A DNA stretch of 64,000 bases from VAZQ01 sp963785745. Its GTDB lineage: Bacteria; Pseudomonadota; Alphaproteobacteria; Rhizobiales; Xanthobacteraceae. The position numbers and the translations under genes were made by a program. Position 1 is the stretch's first letter. Every line of letters starts with the position of its first letter. A model generated the notes under the pieces. The model saw only the letters and a program-made list of their open reading frames with translations. It was not told where the DNA came from and searched no databases. Positions 49,567-58,321 of the stretch are shown piece by piece. The stretch covers positions 248,001-312,000 of the forward strand of contig CAWAWR010000009.1 of NCBI GenBank assembly GCA_963785745.1, given 5' to 3'.

Positions 49567-50418
49567 CTACAGCATAGCCAGCGGCACTTTCTTGCGTGGC
49601 GGCGGGAAGGCGCGGTCGAGTTCGGCCTGATCGTCCGGTGTCAGCGCGATGTCATAGGCCGCGCGGTTTGCCTGGACATGGGCCGGCTGGACCGCCTTCG
49701 GGATCGCGACCACGCCGGGCTGGTGCAGCAGCCAGGCGAGGGCGATCTGGGCTGGTGTTGCGTTGTGGCGCGATGCGACGGCTTTCAGAGAGGAGTTGCC
49801 CAGGAGGCGCGTCAACGCCGGCGGCGCGCTCACGAAGGGCGAATAAGCCATGACCGGGATGCCGCGGCTCCCGGACCACGGGAGCAAATCCCATTCGATC
49901 CCGCGGTTCATGAGGTTGTAGAGCACCTGATTGGTGACGATGCCGCGACCGCCCGGAAGCGCGGCCGCTTCCTCCATGTCGTCGGTGTCGAAATTGCTGA
50001 CGCCGTAGTCGAGAATTTTTCCCGCCTGCTTGAGCGTCGCGAAGGCTTCCAGCGTTTCCGCCAGTGGGACGTCGCCGCGCCAATGCAGCAGGTAGACGTC
50101 GAGACGGTCGGTCTTGAGCCGCTTCAGGCTGCGGTCGCACGCCGCGACGACGCCACGGCGCGACGCATTGTGCGGATAGACCTTGCTGACCAAGAAGACG
50201 TCATCGCGCCGTCCCGCGATCGCTTCGGCGACCACCATCTCGGCGCCGCCTTCGCCGTACATTTCCGCGGTGTCGATCAGCGTGATGCCGAGCTCAAGCC
50301 CAAGCTTCAGCGCCGCGACTTCGGCGTTGAACTCGCTGCGCTTTTCACCCATGCCCCAGGTGCCTTGGCCGAGCACCGGCATCTTTCGGCCGGAGGGAAG
50401 GGGCAGCGACCGGATCAT
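49567..50418 (-). CDS. aldo/keto reductase
   Basis: A 283-residue AKR (TIM barrel). The start at 50418 overlaps the VOC stop by one base. The catalytic tetrad is visible: D and Y in IDTAEMYGEGG, K in FLVSKVYPHNA, H in VYLLHWRGD. The NADPH-binding side is AIPKAVQPAHVQANRAA. The chain ends FPPPRKKVPLAML. It reduces aldehydes or ketones. As the last gene of the block running from UbiD, it could reduce or recycle an aromatic aldehyde, but this is an inference from position only. Confidence 0.9.
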   Translation of the reverse strand: MIRSLPLPSGRKMPVLGQGTWGMGEKRSEFNAEVAALKLGLELGITLIDTAEMYGEGGAEMVVAEAIAGRRDDVFLVSKVYPHNASRRGVVAACDRSLKRLKTDRLDVYLLHWRGDVPLAETLEAFATLKQAGKILDYGVSNFDTDDMEEAAALPGGRGIVTNQVLYNLMNRGIEWDLLPWSGSRGIPVMAYSPFVSAPPALTRLLGNSSLKAVASRHNATPAQIALAWLLHQPGVVAIPKAVQPAHVQANRAAYDIALTPDDQAELDRAFPPPRKKVPLAML

Positions 50419-50831
50419 CAGTAGATCGCCCACAAGCCCGGCGTCGCGAGCTCGAGCAGGTGGCCGTCGGGATCGCGGAAATAGATGCTCTCGCCGCCGC
50501 GCTTCCAGGTGGTGCGGCCTTCGATCGCGATGCCCTTGGCGCGAAGGCGCTCCTCCCACTTCGGCAGCTCGTCCTTGGCGATCGCGAAGGCGACATGCAG
50601 CGGGCCGGAGCCGTCGTGCGGCGGGATGGTGCCGCCCGGCATGTGCACGGTTTCGAGCGATCCGCCGCGCGGAAACAGCAGCAGCACGTTGCGGTCGCCG
50701 ACCGAGAACGCGCACAGACGGCTGTCCTGATAGAGCGGCTTGAGTTCGAGCACGTCGCTGTAAAAACGCACGGCGCGGTCGAGATCGTCGACATAGAGCG
50801 CGGTTTCGAGAACGGCGTCGAGCTGCGGCAT
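50418..50831 (-). CDS. VOC-family (glyoxalase/dioxygenase fold) protein
   Basis: A 137-residue protein with the paired beta-alpha-beta-beta-beta modules of the vicinal-oxygen-chelate fold. The start is LDAVLETALYVDDLDRAVRFYSDVL, with LYVDDLDRA the usual first strand and helix. The end is YFRDPDGHLLELATPGLWAIY, where E of LLELATP is a probable metal ligand. H in GPLHVAFAI is another. Such proteins include glyoxalase I, extradiol dioxygenases and many unknown enzymes. The single-module size and the aromatic-catabolic context do not decide the reaction. It ends exactly where the AKR begins. Confidence 0.85.
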   Translation of the reverse strand: MPQLDAVLETALYVDDLDRAVRFYSDVLELKPLYQDSRLCAFSVGDRNVLLLFPRGGSLETVHMPGGTIPPHDGSGPLHVAFAIAKDELPKWEERLRAKGIAIEGRTTWKRGGESIYFRDPDGHLLELATPGLWAIY

Positions 50832-50840
50832 CCAGCGATC

Positions 50841-51743
50841 CTAGCGATCAATGTGCGCTAGGTCACGAACCGTGTCCTTGACCGGCCGCGGCGTGATGCC
50901 GAGCTCGCGCAGTCCCGGCATCTGCGGCGAGGTGACGGTGTCGACTTCCATCAGCTCGACCTGGTTGCGCGTCACCGGCGGGTGCGGGAGGTTCTCTGCA
51001 ATCCGCGCCAGTACATGCCAGGCGCCGAATGGCAAGGGAACCAGGAACGGCCGCAAGCCCGCGTCACGCGCGACGCTGCGGAGGAAGTCTTCATAGGTGA
51101 AGACGTCCGGCCCGCCGAATTCGTAGAGTGCGGGCTCGCGCTCCGGACGAAGCAAGATGCGAGCGATGGCGTCCGACACGTCGTCGACCGCGGCCGGCTG
51201 CATCCGCGTCTGCCCGCGCCCGAACATCGGATAGGCTGGGAGCTTGCGCATGAGATCGAGCACGGTGGTGACGAAGCCTCCGTCTTCGCCGAACATCACC
51301 GCCGGGCGCACGACCACCGCGCCGGGAAACGCCGATTGCACCGCATGCTCGCCTTCGGCGCGCTTGCGGACATAGAGCGAGGGCGAGGCGGTGTCGGCGC
51401 CGATGCCCGACACCTGGATCAGCCGTTCGACCCCGGCCTCGCGCGCCGCTTGCGCAATGGCGCGTGCCGCCTTGACGTGGATCGCATGGAACGTGTCCGC
51501 GCCGTGCTCGATATAGAGGCTCACGGCGTTGACGACGCCCCAGGCGTTCACCAGTGCGGCTTCAATCGAAAGCGGGTTGCGGATATCCGCCCGGATCGCC
51601 TGGATCCTTGGATCTCGGTGCTCTGCCCGGTCCGGGTGGCGGGAGGCGGCGCGCACGGTAAATCCGCTCGCCCGCAGCCGGCGGACAACGTGCCGGCCGA
51701 GGAACCCGGTACCGCCAAACACCGTAACAATGCGGTCGTTCAT
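50841..51743 (-). CDS. NAD(P)-binding, NDUFA9-like atypical SDR
   Basis: A 300-residue protein. The Rossmann motif is VTVFGGTGFLGRHVVRRL (GGTGFLG) at ~7-24. The catalytic Tyr-x-x-x-Lys appears as LYVRKRAEGEHAV near 130 (YVRKR), and VSGIGADTASP is the substrate loop. It belongs to the complex I NDUFA9-like/UDP-sugar-epimerase group, where many members are assembly or redox factors without a known substrate. It sits between the molybdenum-hydroxylase subunit (51 bases before) and the VOC gene (9 bases after), within the same leftward block. Confidence 0.88.
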   Translation of the reverse strand: MNDRIVTVFGGTGFLGRHVVRRLRASGFTVRAASRHPDRAEHRDPRIQAIRADIRNPLSIEAALVNAWGVVNAVSLYIEHGADTFHAIHVKAARAIAQAAREAGVERLIQVSGIGADTASPSLYVRKRAEGEHAVQSAFPGAVVVRPAVMFGEDGGFVTTVLDLMRKLPAYPMFGRGQTRMQPAAVDDVSDAIARILLRPEREPALYEFGGPDVFTYEDFLRSVARDAGLRPFLVPLPFGAWHVLARIAENLPHPPVTRNQVELMEVDTVTSPQMPGLRELGITPRPVKDTVRDLAHIDR

Positions 51744-51793
51744 GCTTGGTCACCCAAGCGTCCGGGCGAAATAGCCCGTTCTATCCTAGCAAC

Positions 51794-54133
51794 TCAATGA
51801 CCGGCGCTGCTGTTCCCGCTATTGATCAGCTCGACGATCTTGTGCGGCATCAGCGGTGTTTGCGCAATGCGCACGTTGAACGGCTGCAACGCGTCCTCGA
51901 TGGCGCCGATCACGGCGGCGGCGGTCGGGATAGTGGAAACCTCGCCCGCGCCCTTGGCGCCGAGCGGATTGAGCGGCGAGGGCGTTTCCTGGAAGATCGT
52001 CGTCATCGCCGGAATTTCGGTCGCCGTCGGCAACAGATAGTCCGCGAAGGTCGTGGTCACCGGCTGCGCGTCGTCGTCGTAACCCATCCACTCGTAGAGC
52101 GCGTTGCCGATGCCATGCGCGATGCCGCCCTGAACCTGGCCATCGACCAGCATCGGGTTGATCAGCACGCCGGAATCCTGCAGCGCCACGTAGTTGAGGA
52201 TGCGCACCGCGCCGGTTTCGACATCGACCTCGACTTCGGCGGCGTGACACGCATTGGCATAGGCCAGCGCATCGGTGCGCCAGTTCACATTGGCGTCGAG
52301 CCCGGGATCGACGCCGGGCGGGAAGCCGTAGCCCGGCGCGCCCTTGAGGATGCGTGAGAGCTCGGCGAGCTTGACCGACAGCTCCGGCGCGCCGACCACG
52401 CGCACCTCGCCGTCCTTCAATTCGAGGTCGTGCTCGGCGGCTTCGAGCAGATGGCTCGCGAGCTTCTTCGCTTTCTCGGCGACCTGACGCGAGGCGAGCA
52501 GCACGGAATTGCCGGCGGTGACCATCTGGCGGCTGGCGAACGCACCGAGCCCGAGCGCGGCGCCCGAGGTGTCGCCGGGCACCACGGTGATGTCTTCCGA
52601 GCGCAGGCCAAGCTCGCTGGCGGCGATCTGCGCCAGCACGGTGCGCAATCCTTGCCCAAGATTGGCGGCGCCGGTGAATACGGTGACCTTGCCGGTATTG
52701 GAAACGCGCACGATGCCGGACTCGAACGGCCCGCGTCCGGTGCCTTTGATGCCGTGCGCCATGCCGATGCCGATGTAGCGGCCCTGCGCGAGCGCTTCGG
52801 CCTGGCGCTTCGGGAAATCGTCCCAGCCCGCGGCCTTCAGCACCGCCGCCTGCGATTTCGGATAGTCGCCGCTGTCGTATTGCATCGCCGCGCCCGAGCG
52901 CGCCTTCAGCGGCTTGGTGTAGGGCATCTTCTCCGCGGGGATGAGATTGCGCCGCCGCACCTCGGCGCGGTCGAGCTTCAGCTCGCGCGCGATGCGGTCC
53001 ATCATTCGCTCCATGGAGAATGCGGCCTGCGGATAGCCGGCGCCACGGATCGAGGACACCGGCGTCTTGTTGGTGGCGGCGACGACGACGTCCATGTGCA
53101 GCGACGGGACGATATAGGGGCCGCTCATCATGGAGGCGGAATTGAAGGGGATGTTGACGTCCTGCAGCGCGAAGGCGCCGACGTCGTGGACGAGGTTGCC
53201 ACGGATGCCGAGCACCTTGGCGTCGGCGCTGACCGCAATGTCGATCGACCAGTACTGATCGCGCTCCTGCGCCGCATTGGTGAAATGCTCGCGGCGGTCC
53301 TCGATCCATTTGATCGAGCGCTTGAGCAGCTTCGCCGCCGCGACAACGGCGATGTCCTCCGAGTAGATGCAGAGCTTCGGGCCGAAGCCGCCGCCGACCT
53401 CCGGCGTGATCACCCGCAGCTTCAACTCGTCCATGTCGAACAGCGAGGTGATCGACTGGAACAGGTCGTTCGCCTTCTGGGTGGACGCCCAGGCCGTGAT
53501 GCCTTCGGTGCCGCGGTGGTATTCGGCGACGATGCCGCGCCCTTCGATCGGATGGCCGGCGCCGCGGTGCTGCCAGAGATCGGTGTGGAACACATGCGCG
53601 GCCTTGGCGAAGGCGGCGTCGGGATCGCCGAAATTCACCTTGTAGGTGGCGACGGTGTTGGAGTTGAGCTCGCGCCGCACCGCGGCCGCACCGGGCGCGA
53701 TCGCCTTGCGGCAATCGGAGACCGCGGGCAGGAGATCGTAGTCGACGTCGACCAGCGCGGCGGCGTCCTCGGCGATGTAGCGGCTGTCGGCGATGACGAT
53801 GGCGACCGGCTCGCCCACATAGGAGACCTCGCCGTCGGCGAGCGCGAAGCACCACATGCGGTCGAGCGGCGTGCCGGAATTGGAGTGCCGCATCATGCGG
53901 CGCTTGGCCATGACCGCCGCGAGGTCGTCGAGGGTGAGCACGGCGTGCACGCCCGGCAGCGCCAGCGCGGCGTCCTTCGTGACGCCGCGGACCGCGGCAT
54001 GCGGATGCGGGCTGCGCACGAATCCGGCATGCAGCACATCCGGCACGACGATGTCGTCGATGAAGCGGCGCTCGCCGCGCAGAAGCGGCGGATCCTCGAC
54101 GCGGTTGACGCGCGCCCCGATCAACGAAGCCAT
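51794..54133 (-). CDS. molybdopterin-binding large subunit, xanthine dehydrogenase/CoxL family
   Basis: A 779-residue subunit. The N-terminal a/b hammerhead part is RVEDPPLLRGERRFIDDI. The molybdenum-cofactor domains contain the loop EVGGGFGPKLCIYSED and YPQAAFSMERMMDRIA (in place of Y-R-G-A-G-R-P). The catalytic Glu lies in GAKGAGEVSTIP near residue 735. The form I CO dehydrogenase active-site loop VAYRCSFR is absent, so this is a form II enzyme that hydroxylates an aldehyde or N-heteroaromatic ring rather than CO. The FAD and 2Fe-2S subunits are not in the window near it. It lies six bases after the last of four TctC genes. Confidence 0.92.
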   Translation of the reverse strand: MASLIGARVNRVEDPPLLRGERRFIDDIVVPDVLHAGFVRSPHPHAAVRGVTKDAALALPGVHAVLTLDDLAAVMAKRRMMRHSNSGTPLDRMWCFALADGEVSYVGEPVAIVIADSRYIAEDAAALVDVDYDLLPAVSDCRKAIAPGAAAVRRELNSNTVATYKVNFGDPDAAFAKAAHVFHTDLWQHRGAGHPIEGRGIVAEYHRGTEGITAWASTQKANDLFQSITSLFDMDELKLRVITPEVGGGFGPKLCIYSEDIAVVAAAKLLKRSIKWIEDRREHFTNAAQERDQYWSIDIAVSADAKVLGIRGNLVHDVGAFALQDVNIPFNSASMMSGPYIVPSLHMDVVVAATNKTPVSSIRGAGYPQAAFSMERMMDRIARELKLDRAEVRRRNLIPAEKMPYTKPLKARSGAAMQYDSGDYPKSQAAVLKAAGWDDFPKRQAEALAQGRYIGIGMAHGIKGTGRGPFESGIVRVSNTGKVTVFTGAANLGQGLRTVLAQIAASELGLRSEDITVVPGDTSGAALGLGAFASRQMVTAGNSVLLASRQVAEKAKKLASHLLEAAEHDLELKDGEVRVVGAPELSVKLAELSRILKGAPGYGFPPGVDPGLDANVNWRTDALAYANACHAAEVEVDVETGAVRILNYVALQDSGVLINPMLVDGQVQGGIAHGIGNALYEWMGYDDDAQPVTTTFADYLLPTATEIPAMTTIFQETPSPLNPLGAKGAGEVSTIPTAAAVIGAIEDALQPFNVRIAQTPLMPHKIVELINSGNSSAGH

Positions 54134-54139
54134 GGAGTG

Positions 54140-55156
54140 CTACCTCGCGATCGCCTGGCTGGCCTTATGAATCACGTCCTTGGGCGTGGCATATAGCTCG
54201 GCGAGCAGCTTGTCGATCTCCGGCCCGCTCACGGGATTGACGTCGATCCGCGATTTCTTGGCGTCGGCCAGATAGTCGGCGTCCTTCATCGTGGCGTTGA
54301 AGGCGGCGATCAAGGCGGCGGCACGATCGCGCGGAATATCGGGCGGCGCCGCAAACGGCCGCGCCATTTCCTGCGCCGCCAGGATCAGTTTCAGGATCTG
54401 AAGCTTCTCGGTGTCCTTGGTCAGGTCCATGACCAGCGGCACGTTGCCGATTTCGGGATCCTTTTTGAACGACGCCTGCACCAGCAGATTGATCTTCTTC
54501 TCCTTCAGCCACTGCAGATGCCGGGTCTGGATCGTGCTCCAGGACAGCCCGCACAGGCCATCGACCTCACCGCGCTCCATCGCAAGCGTGATCTCGTTGG
54601 TGCCGGGGTAGCCGGGCACGAGCTTGATCGGTGCGCCGAACACGTTCTTGTAGAGATTGGCGAAGATATCCGGCTCGGAGCTTGGTGCCTGGCCGCCCAT
54701 GGCGGTCGGCACCTTCAGGAAATTCTCCCAGGTGTTCGCCTTCGACGTGTGCCAGGTCACGCAGAGCGAAATGTCGTTGGTGACGCTGCCAAGCCAGGTG
54801 AACTTGGTGCCGTCGAAGGTCGCACCGCTTTCGAGCAGTGGATTAAGGCCGGTGGTGCGCGCGAAGGTGCCGAAGGCGGTGCCGTCCTTCGGCGCCGCCG
54901 AATAGATGAAGTTCGCGGCGCGGAGACTGCCGGCGCCGGCCATGTTCTGCGGCACGATGGTTGGGCGTCCCGGAATGTGTTTGCCCATATGGCGTGCAAG
55001 ATGCCGCGCATAGAGGTCGTAGCCGCCGCCGGGCGTGAAGCCGATCGCGAGCGTGATGCTCTTGCCCTTGTAGAATTCTTCGACGCTCTGCGCGTGCGCC
55101 GGGATCAGGGCGGTAAGAAGCAGAGCAAGGGTGAGGGCGGGAAGTCGAAAATTCAT
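54140..55156 (-). CDS. TctC/Bug-type receptor, tandem copy D
   Basis: A 338-residue protein, start at 55156 (MNFRLPALTLALLLTALIPAHAQ), which gives a normal signal peptide. The mature part is SVEEFYKGKSITLAIGFTPGGGYDLYARHLARH, then PTIVPQNMAGAGSLRAAN. CVTWHTSKANTWENFLK and ITLAMERGEVDGLCGLSWSTIQT are the parts that line the ligand cleft in this branch. It is the fourth of four tandem paralogues and is most like copy C (55191-56218). It is intact, directly before the molybdenum hydroxylase subunit. Confidence 0.92.
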   Translation of the reverse strand: MNFRLPALTLALLLTALIPAHAQSVEEFYKGKSITLAIGFTPGGGYDLYARHLARHMGKHIPGRPTIVPQNMAGAGSLRAANFIYSAAPKDGTAFGTFARTTGLNPLLESGATFDGTKFTWLGSVTNDISLCVTWHTSKANTWENFLKVPTAMGGQAPSSEPDIFANLYKNVFGAPIKLVPGYPGTNEITLAMERGEVDGLCGLSWSTIQTRHLQWLKEKKINLLVQASFKKDPEIGNVPLVMDLTKDTEKLQILKLILAAQEMARPFAAPPDIPRDRAAALIAAFNATMKDADYLADAKKSRIDVNPVSGPEIDKLLAELYATPKDVIHKASQAIAR

Positions 55157-55190
55157 CGGACGTTCTCTTCTGGTTGGGGCTTGGTCCCGG

Positions 55191-56218
55191 TCACTTGGTT
55201 GCCGCCTGCGCCGCCCGTTCGAGCACGTGCTTCGGCGTGGCATAGAGCTCCTTGAGCATCTTATCGATGGCGTCGGCGCTGATCGGATTGAGGTCGACGT
55301 TGAGCTTCTTGATCTCGGCGAGGAATTCGGGGTCCTTCAGCATCTTCTCGAAGGCAGAGATCAGCGCAGCCTTCGCGATCCGCCGGAATGCCGGGCGGCG
55401 CCGCGAACGGCCGCGCCATTTCCTGGCCGTAGAGGAAGACCTTGAGGACCTGTCGCTGCTCCTCGGTCTTGGCGAGATCGAGCGCGAGCGGAACGTCCGG
55501 GATATCCGCCTCTTTTTGAAGCGCGGCCTGCACCAGCACGTTCATGGTCTTGTTCTTGAACCAATCCATGTGCCGGGACTTCACGGTGCTCCATGACAGC
55601 CCGCAGAATCCGTCGACCTCTCCGCGCTCCATCGCCAGGATCATCGGATTGGTGCCGCGATAGCCGGCGATGATCTTGATCTTGGTGTTGAAGACGTTGT
55701 TGTAGAGGTTCGCGAATACGTCGGGATCGGCGCCGGGGCCGTCGCCGGCGAAGGTCACGGGATGCTTGAGGAGATCGCTCCAGGCTTTCACCGGCGACGT
55801 GTTCCAGGTGACGCAGGTCGACACTTCGTTGGTCACGCTGCCGAGCCAGGTGAACTTGGTGCCGTCGTATTGCGCGGCGGGATTGAGCAGCGGCGTGATG
55901 CCCATCTGGCGGCCGAAGGTCGCGATCGCGGTGCCGTCCTTGGGCGCGATCGAATAAAGGTGCTGCGCCGCCCGCATGCTGCCGGCCCCCGGCATGTTCT
56001 GCGGGACGATGTTGGGCTTGCCCGGAATGTGCTTGCCGAGCTGGCGGGCGACCAGCCGGCCATAGAGGTCGTAGCCGCCCGCCGGCGTGAAGCCGATCGA
56101 CAGCGTGATGGTCTTGCCGGTGTAGAATTCCTCGACGCTCTGGGCGTGCACCGGTGTTGCGAGCAATGCCGATACGCAACGCCGTGCCGTAGGCTGCTTG
56201 TCGGTTTGTCCAACGCAT
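55191..56218 (-). pseudogene. TctC/Bug-type receptor, tandem copy C, two frameshifts
   Basis: Starts at the ATG at 56218 (MRWTNRQAAYGTALRIGI), then must shift frame near 56165 to join ATPVHAQSVEEFYTGKTITLSIGFTPAGGYDLYGRLVARQ. The body is good to about 55377, where PPGIPADR is followed in another frame by KAALISAFEKMLKDPEF and the normal end (ELYATPKHVLERAAQAATK, stop 55191-55193). Both shifts have the sign of one extra base. Restored, it would be a normal receptor. Whether it is a decayed paralogue or an artefact cannot be told from the sequence alone. The intergenic distance to copies B and D is small, as in a tandem array. Confidence 0.8.
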
Positions 56219-56255
56219 CACCGATGACTCCGATCGCCCGTTGTCCGTCAGCCGG

Positions 56256-57294
56256 TCAGCGGGCAATGAGCGACCGGGCCTTGGCCAGGATCGCCTCCGG
56301 CGTCTTGTAAAGCTCGGCGAGCATGCCCGCGAGCCTCGTCCCGCTGACCGGAGCGACTTCCATCTGGTGCTTGGCCGTTTCGGCCAGGAAGCCTTCATCC
56401 TTCATCGTCGCTTCGAAGGCCGCGATCAATGCGGCGGCACGCTCCGGAGGGATGCCGGGCGGCGCGGCATAGGGTCGCGCGAACTCGTGTGCGGACACGA
56501 ACAGCTTCAGGATCTGCAGCTTCTCGGGATCCTTGGTCAGCTCCATGATCAGCGGGACGTTCGGCAGGTCGGGGTCCTTGCGGAAGGCCGCCTGCGCGAT
56601 GACGTTGATCTGCTTGTTCTGGATCCAGCGCTGGCGTTGCGCCTTGATGCTCGTCCAGTCGATGCCGCATACGCCGTCGAGCTCGCCGCGTTCCATCGCG
56701 AGCATGATCTCGGCGGTGCCGGGATAGCCCGACACGAGCTTGATGTTGGCGCCGAACACATTCTTGTAGAGGTTGGTGAAGATATCGAGCTCGCCGCTCG
56801 GCCCGGTGCCGCCGAGCGTGACCGGCTTCTCCAGAAAATCCTTCCAGGTCTTCACCGGCGACGTATGCCAGGTGACGCAGACGCTGATCGAGTCGGTGAT
56901 GGCGCCGAGCCAAGTCAGTTTCGAGCTGTCATAGGTCTGGCTCGGATCGAACAGCGGCGCGATGCCGGCCATGCGCGTGAAGGTGCCGAAGGAGAGGCCG
57001 TCCTTGCGGTGCCGCCTGGGAGTAGAATTGCGCGACCCGCAATCCGCCGGCGCCCGGCATGTTCTGCGGCACCAGCGTCGGATTGCCGGGGATGTACTTG
57101 CCCATGTGACGCGCGAGCGTGCGTGCATAGAGGTCATAGCCGCCGCCCGGACTGAAGGCGATCGCCACCGCGACGTTCTTGCCCTTGTAGAAGTCTGCGG
57201 CGCTCTGCGCGTGAGCGGAGGCGAAGCAGCAGGACCAAGCGACAAATGCCGCGAAGACGGACCGCGCAAAAATGGCTGGTACGTAACTCATCAT
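56256..57294 (-). pseudogene. TctC/Bug-type receptor, tandem copy B, one frameshift
   Basis: The start at 57294 follows the copy A stop by eight bases and gives signal peptide SVFAAFVAWSCCFASAHAQ, then SAADFYKGKNVAVAIAFSPGGGYDLYARTLARH. Near 57006 the frame AQFYSQAAP must shift by one base to KDGLSFGTFTRMAG. The paralogues read TAPKDGLAFGTF here. The rest is intact to AKARSLIAR at 56256. The protein has FSPGGGYDLYA instead of FTPGGGYD. It has the highest similarity to copy A in its central part (GVCGIDWTSIKAQRQRWI versus GVCGIDWTTLKAQRPHWI), so A and B look like a recent duplication. Confidence 0.8.
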
Positions 57295-57302
57295 GGATGC
57301 CC

Positions 57303-58316
57303 TCAACGCGTCATCGCGATCTTGGCTTTCGCAAGGATGTCTTCAGGCGTGGTGTAGATCTCGGCGAGCATTTCGGCGAGCTTCTTGCCGCTGACGGGGG
57401 CCACTTCCATCTGATGCTTGGCGGTTTCCGCGAGGAAGTCAGGATCTTTCATCGTCGCATCAAAGGCGGCGACCAAGGCGGCAGCGCGGTCGGCCGGAAG
57501 GCCAGGCGGCGCGGCGAACGGCCGCGCCAACTCCTGCGCCGACACGAACAGCTTCAGGATCTGGAGTTTCTCGGGGTCCTTGGTCAGCTCCATGATGAGC
57601 GGCACATGCGGCAGGTCGGGATCTTTCCGGAATGCGGTCTGGGCGAGGACATTGATCTGCTTCTGCTTGATCCAATGCGGGCGCTGTGCCTTGAGCGTGG
57701 TCCAGTCGATGCCGCAGACGCCGTCGAGTTCGCCACGCTCCATGGCAAGCATGATGCCGGCCGTGCCTTGATAGCCGGACACGAGCTTCGCATTGGTATT
57801 GAAGACGTTCTTGTAGACGTTGGTGAAGATATCGATCTCGTTGTTCACACCAGTCCCCCCGAACGAGACCGGCTTTTCGAGGAAATCGTTCCAGGTCTTC
57901 ACCGGCGATGCGTGCCAGGTCGTGCATACGCTGACCGCGTCGGTAATGGCGCCGAGCCAGGTGAACTTCGCGCTGTCGTATTTCAGGCTGGGATCGAGCA
58001 GCGGCGCGGTGCCGGCCATGCGCGTGAAGGTGCCGAAGGCCAGTCCATCCTTCGGCGCGGTGGTGAACAGGAACTGTGCGACGCGCAAGCCCCCCGCGCC
58101 CGGCATGTTCTGCGGCACGATCGAAGGATTGCCCGGGATGTGCTTGCCCATGTGTCGTGCAAGCGTGCGCGCATAGAGGTCGTAGCCGCCGCCGACCGGG
58201 AAGCCGATCGCCAGCGTGACCGATTTGCCCTTGTAGAAATCCGCGACGCTCTGCGCGTGGGCAGGGACGGCGGTTGCGACGGCGAGGGCGAAACCAGCGG
58301 CGATGGCGCGTCGCAT
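57303..58316 (-). CDS. TctC/Bug-type receptor, tandem copy A
   Basis: A 337-residue intact protein. I chose the ATG at 58316 (MRRAIAAGFALAVATAVPAHAQ). The frame is open further upstream only because it crosses the shifted UbiD gene. The mature part is SVADFYKGKSVTLAIGFPVGGGYDLYARTLARH, then SIVPQNMPGAGGLRVAQ, with a central GVCGIDWTTLKAQRPHWI. It begins five bases after the UbiD stop, so the receptor and decarboxylase are probably co-translated. It is the first of the four tandem copies. The copy-specific loops (FPVGGG) suggest a ligand different from copies C and D. Confidence 0.92.
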   Translation of the reverse strand: MRRAIAAGFALAVATAVPAHAQSVADFYKGKSVTLAIGFPVGGGYDLYARTLARHMGKHIPGNPSIVPQNMPGAGGLRVAQFLFTTAPKDGLAFGTFTRMAGTAPLLDPSLKYDSAKFTWLGAITDAVSVCTTWHASPVKTWNDFLEKPVSFGGTGVNNEIDIFTNVYKNVFNTNAKLVSGYQGTAGIMLAMERGELDGVCGIDWTTLKAQRPHWIKQKQINVLAQTAFRKDPDLPHVPLIMELTKDPEKLQILKLFVSAQELARPFAAPPGLPADRAAALVAAFDATMKDPDFLAETAKHQMEVAPVSGKKLAEMLAEIYTTPEDILAKAKIAMTR

Positions 58317-58321
58317 GACGA

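Noticed and set aside
51794..54133. Carbon monoxide dehydrogenase CoxL
   Set aside because: The form I active-site loop VAYRCSFR is missing and coxM/coxS are not adjacent.
52430..54196. Plus-strand open frame of 588 codons opposite the molybdenum hydroxylase
   Set aside because: Shadow of a conserved gene, with strongly biased composition.
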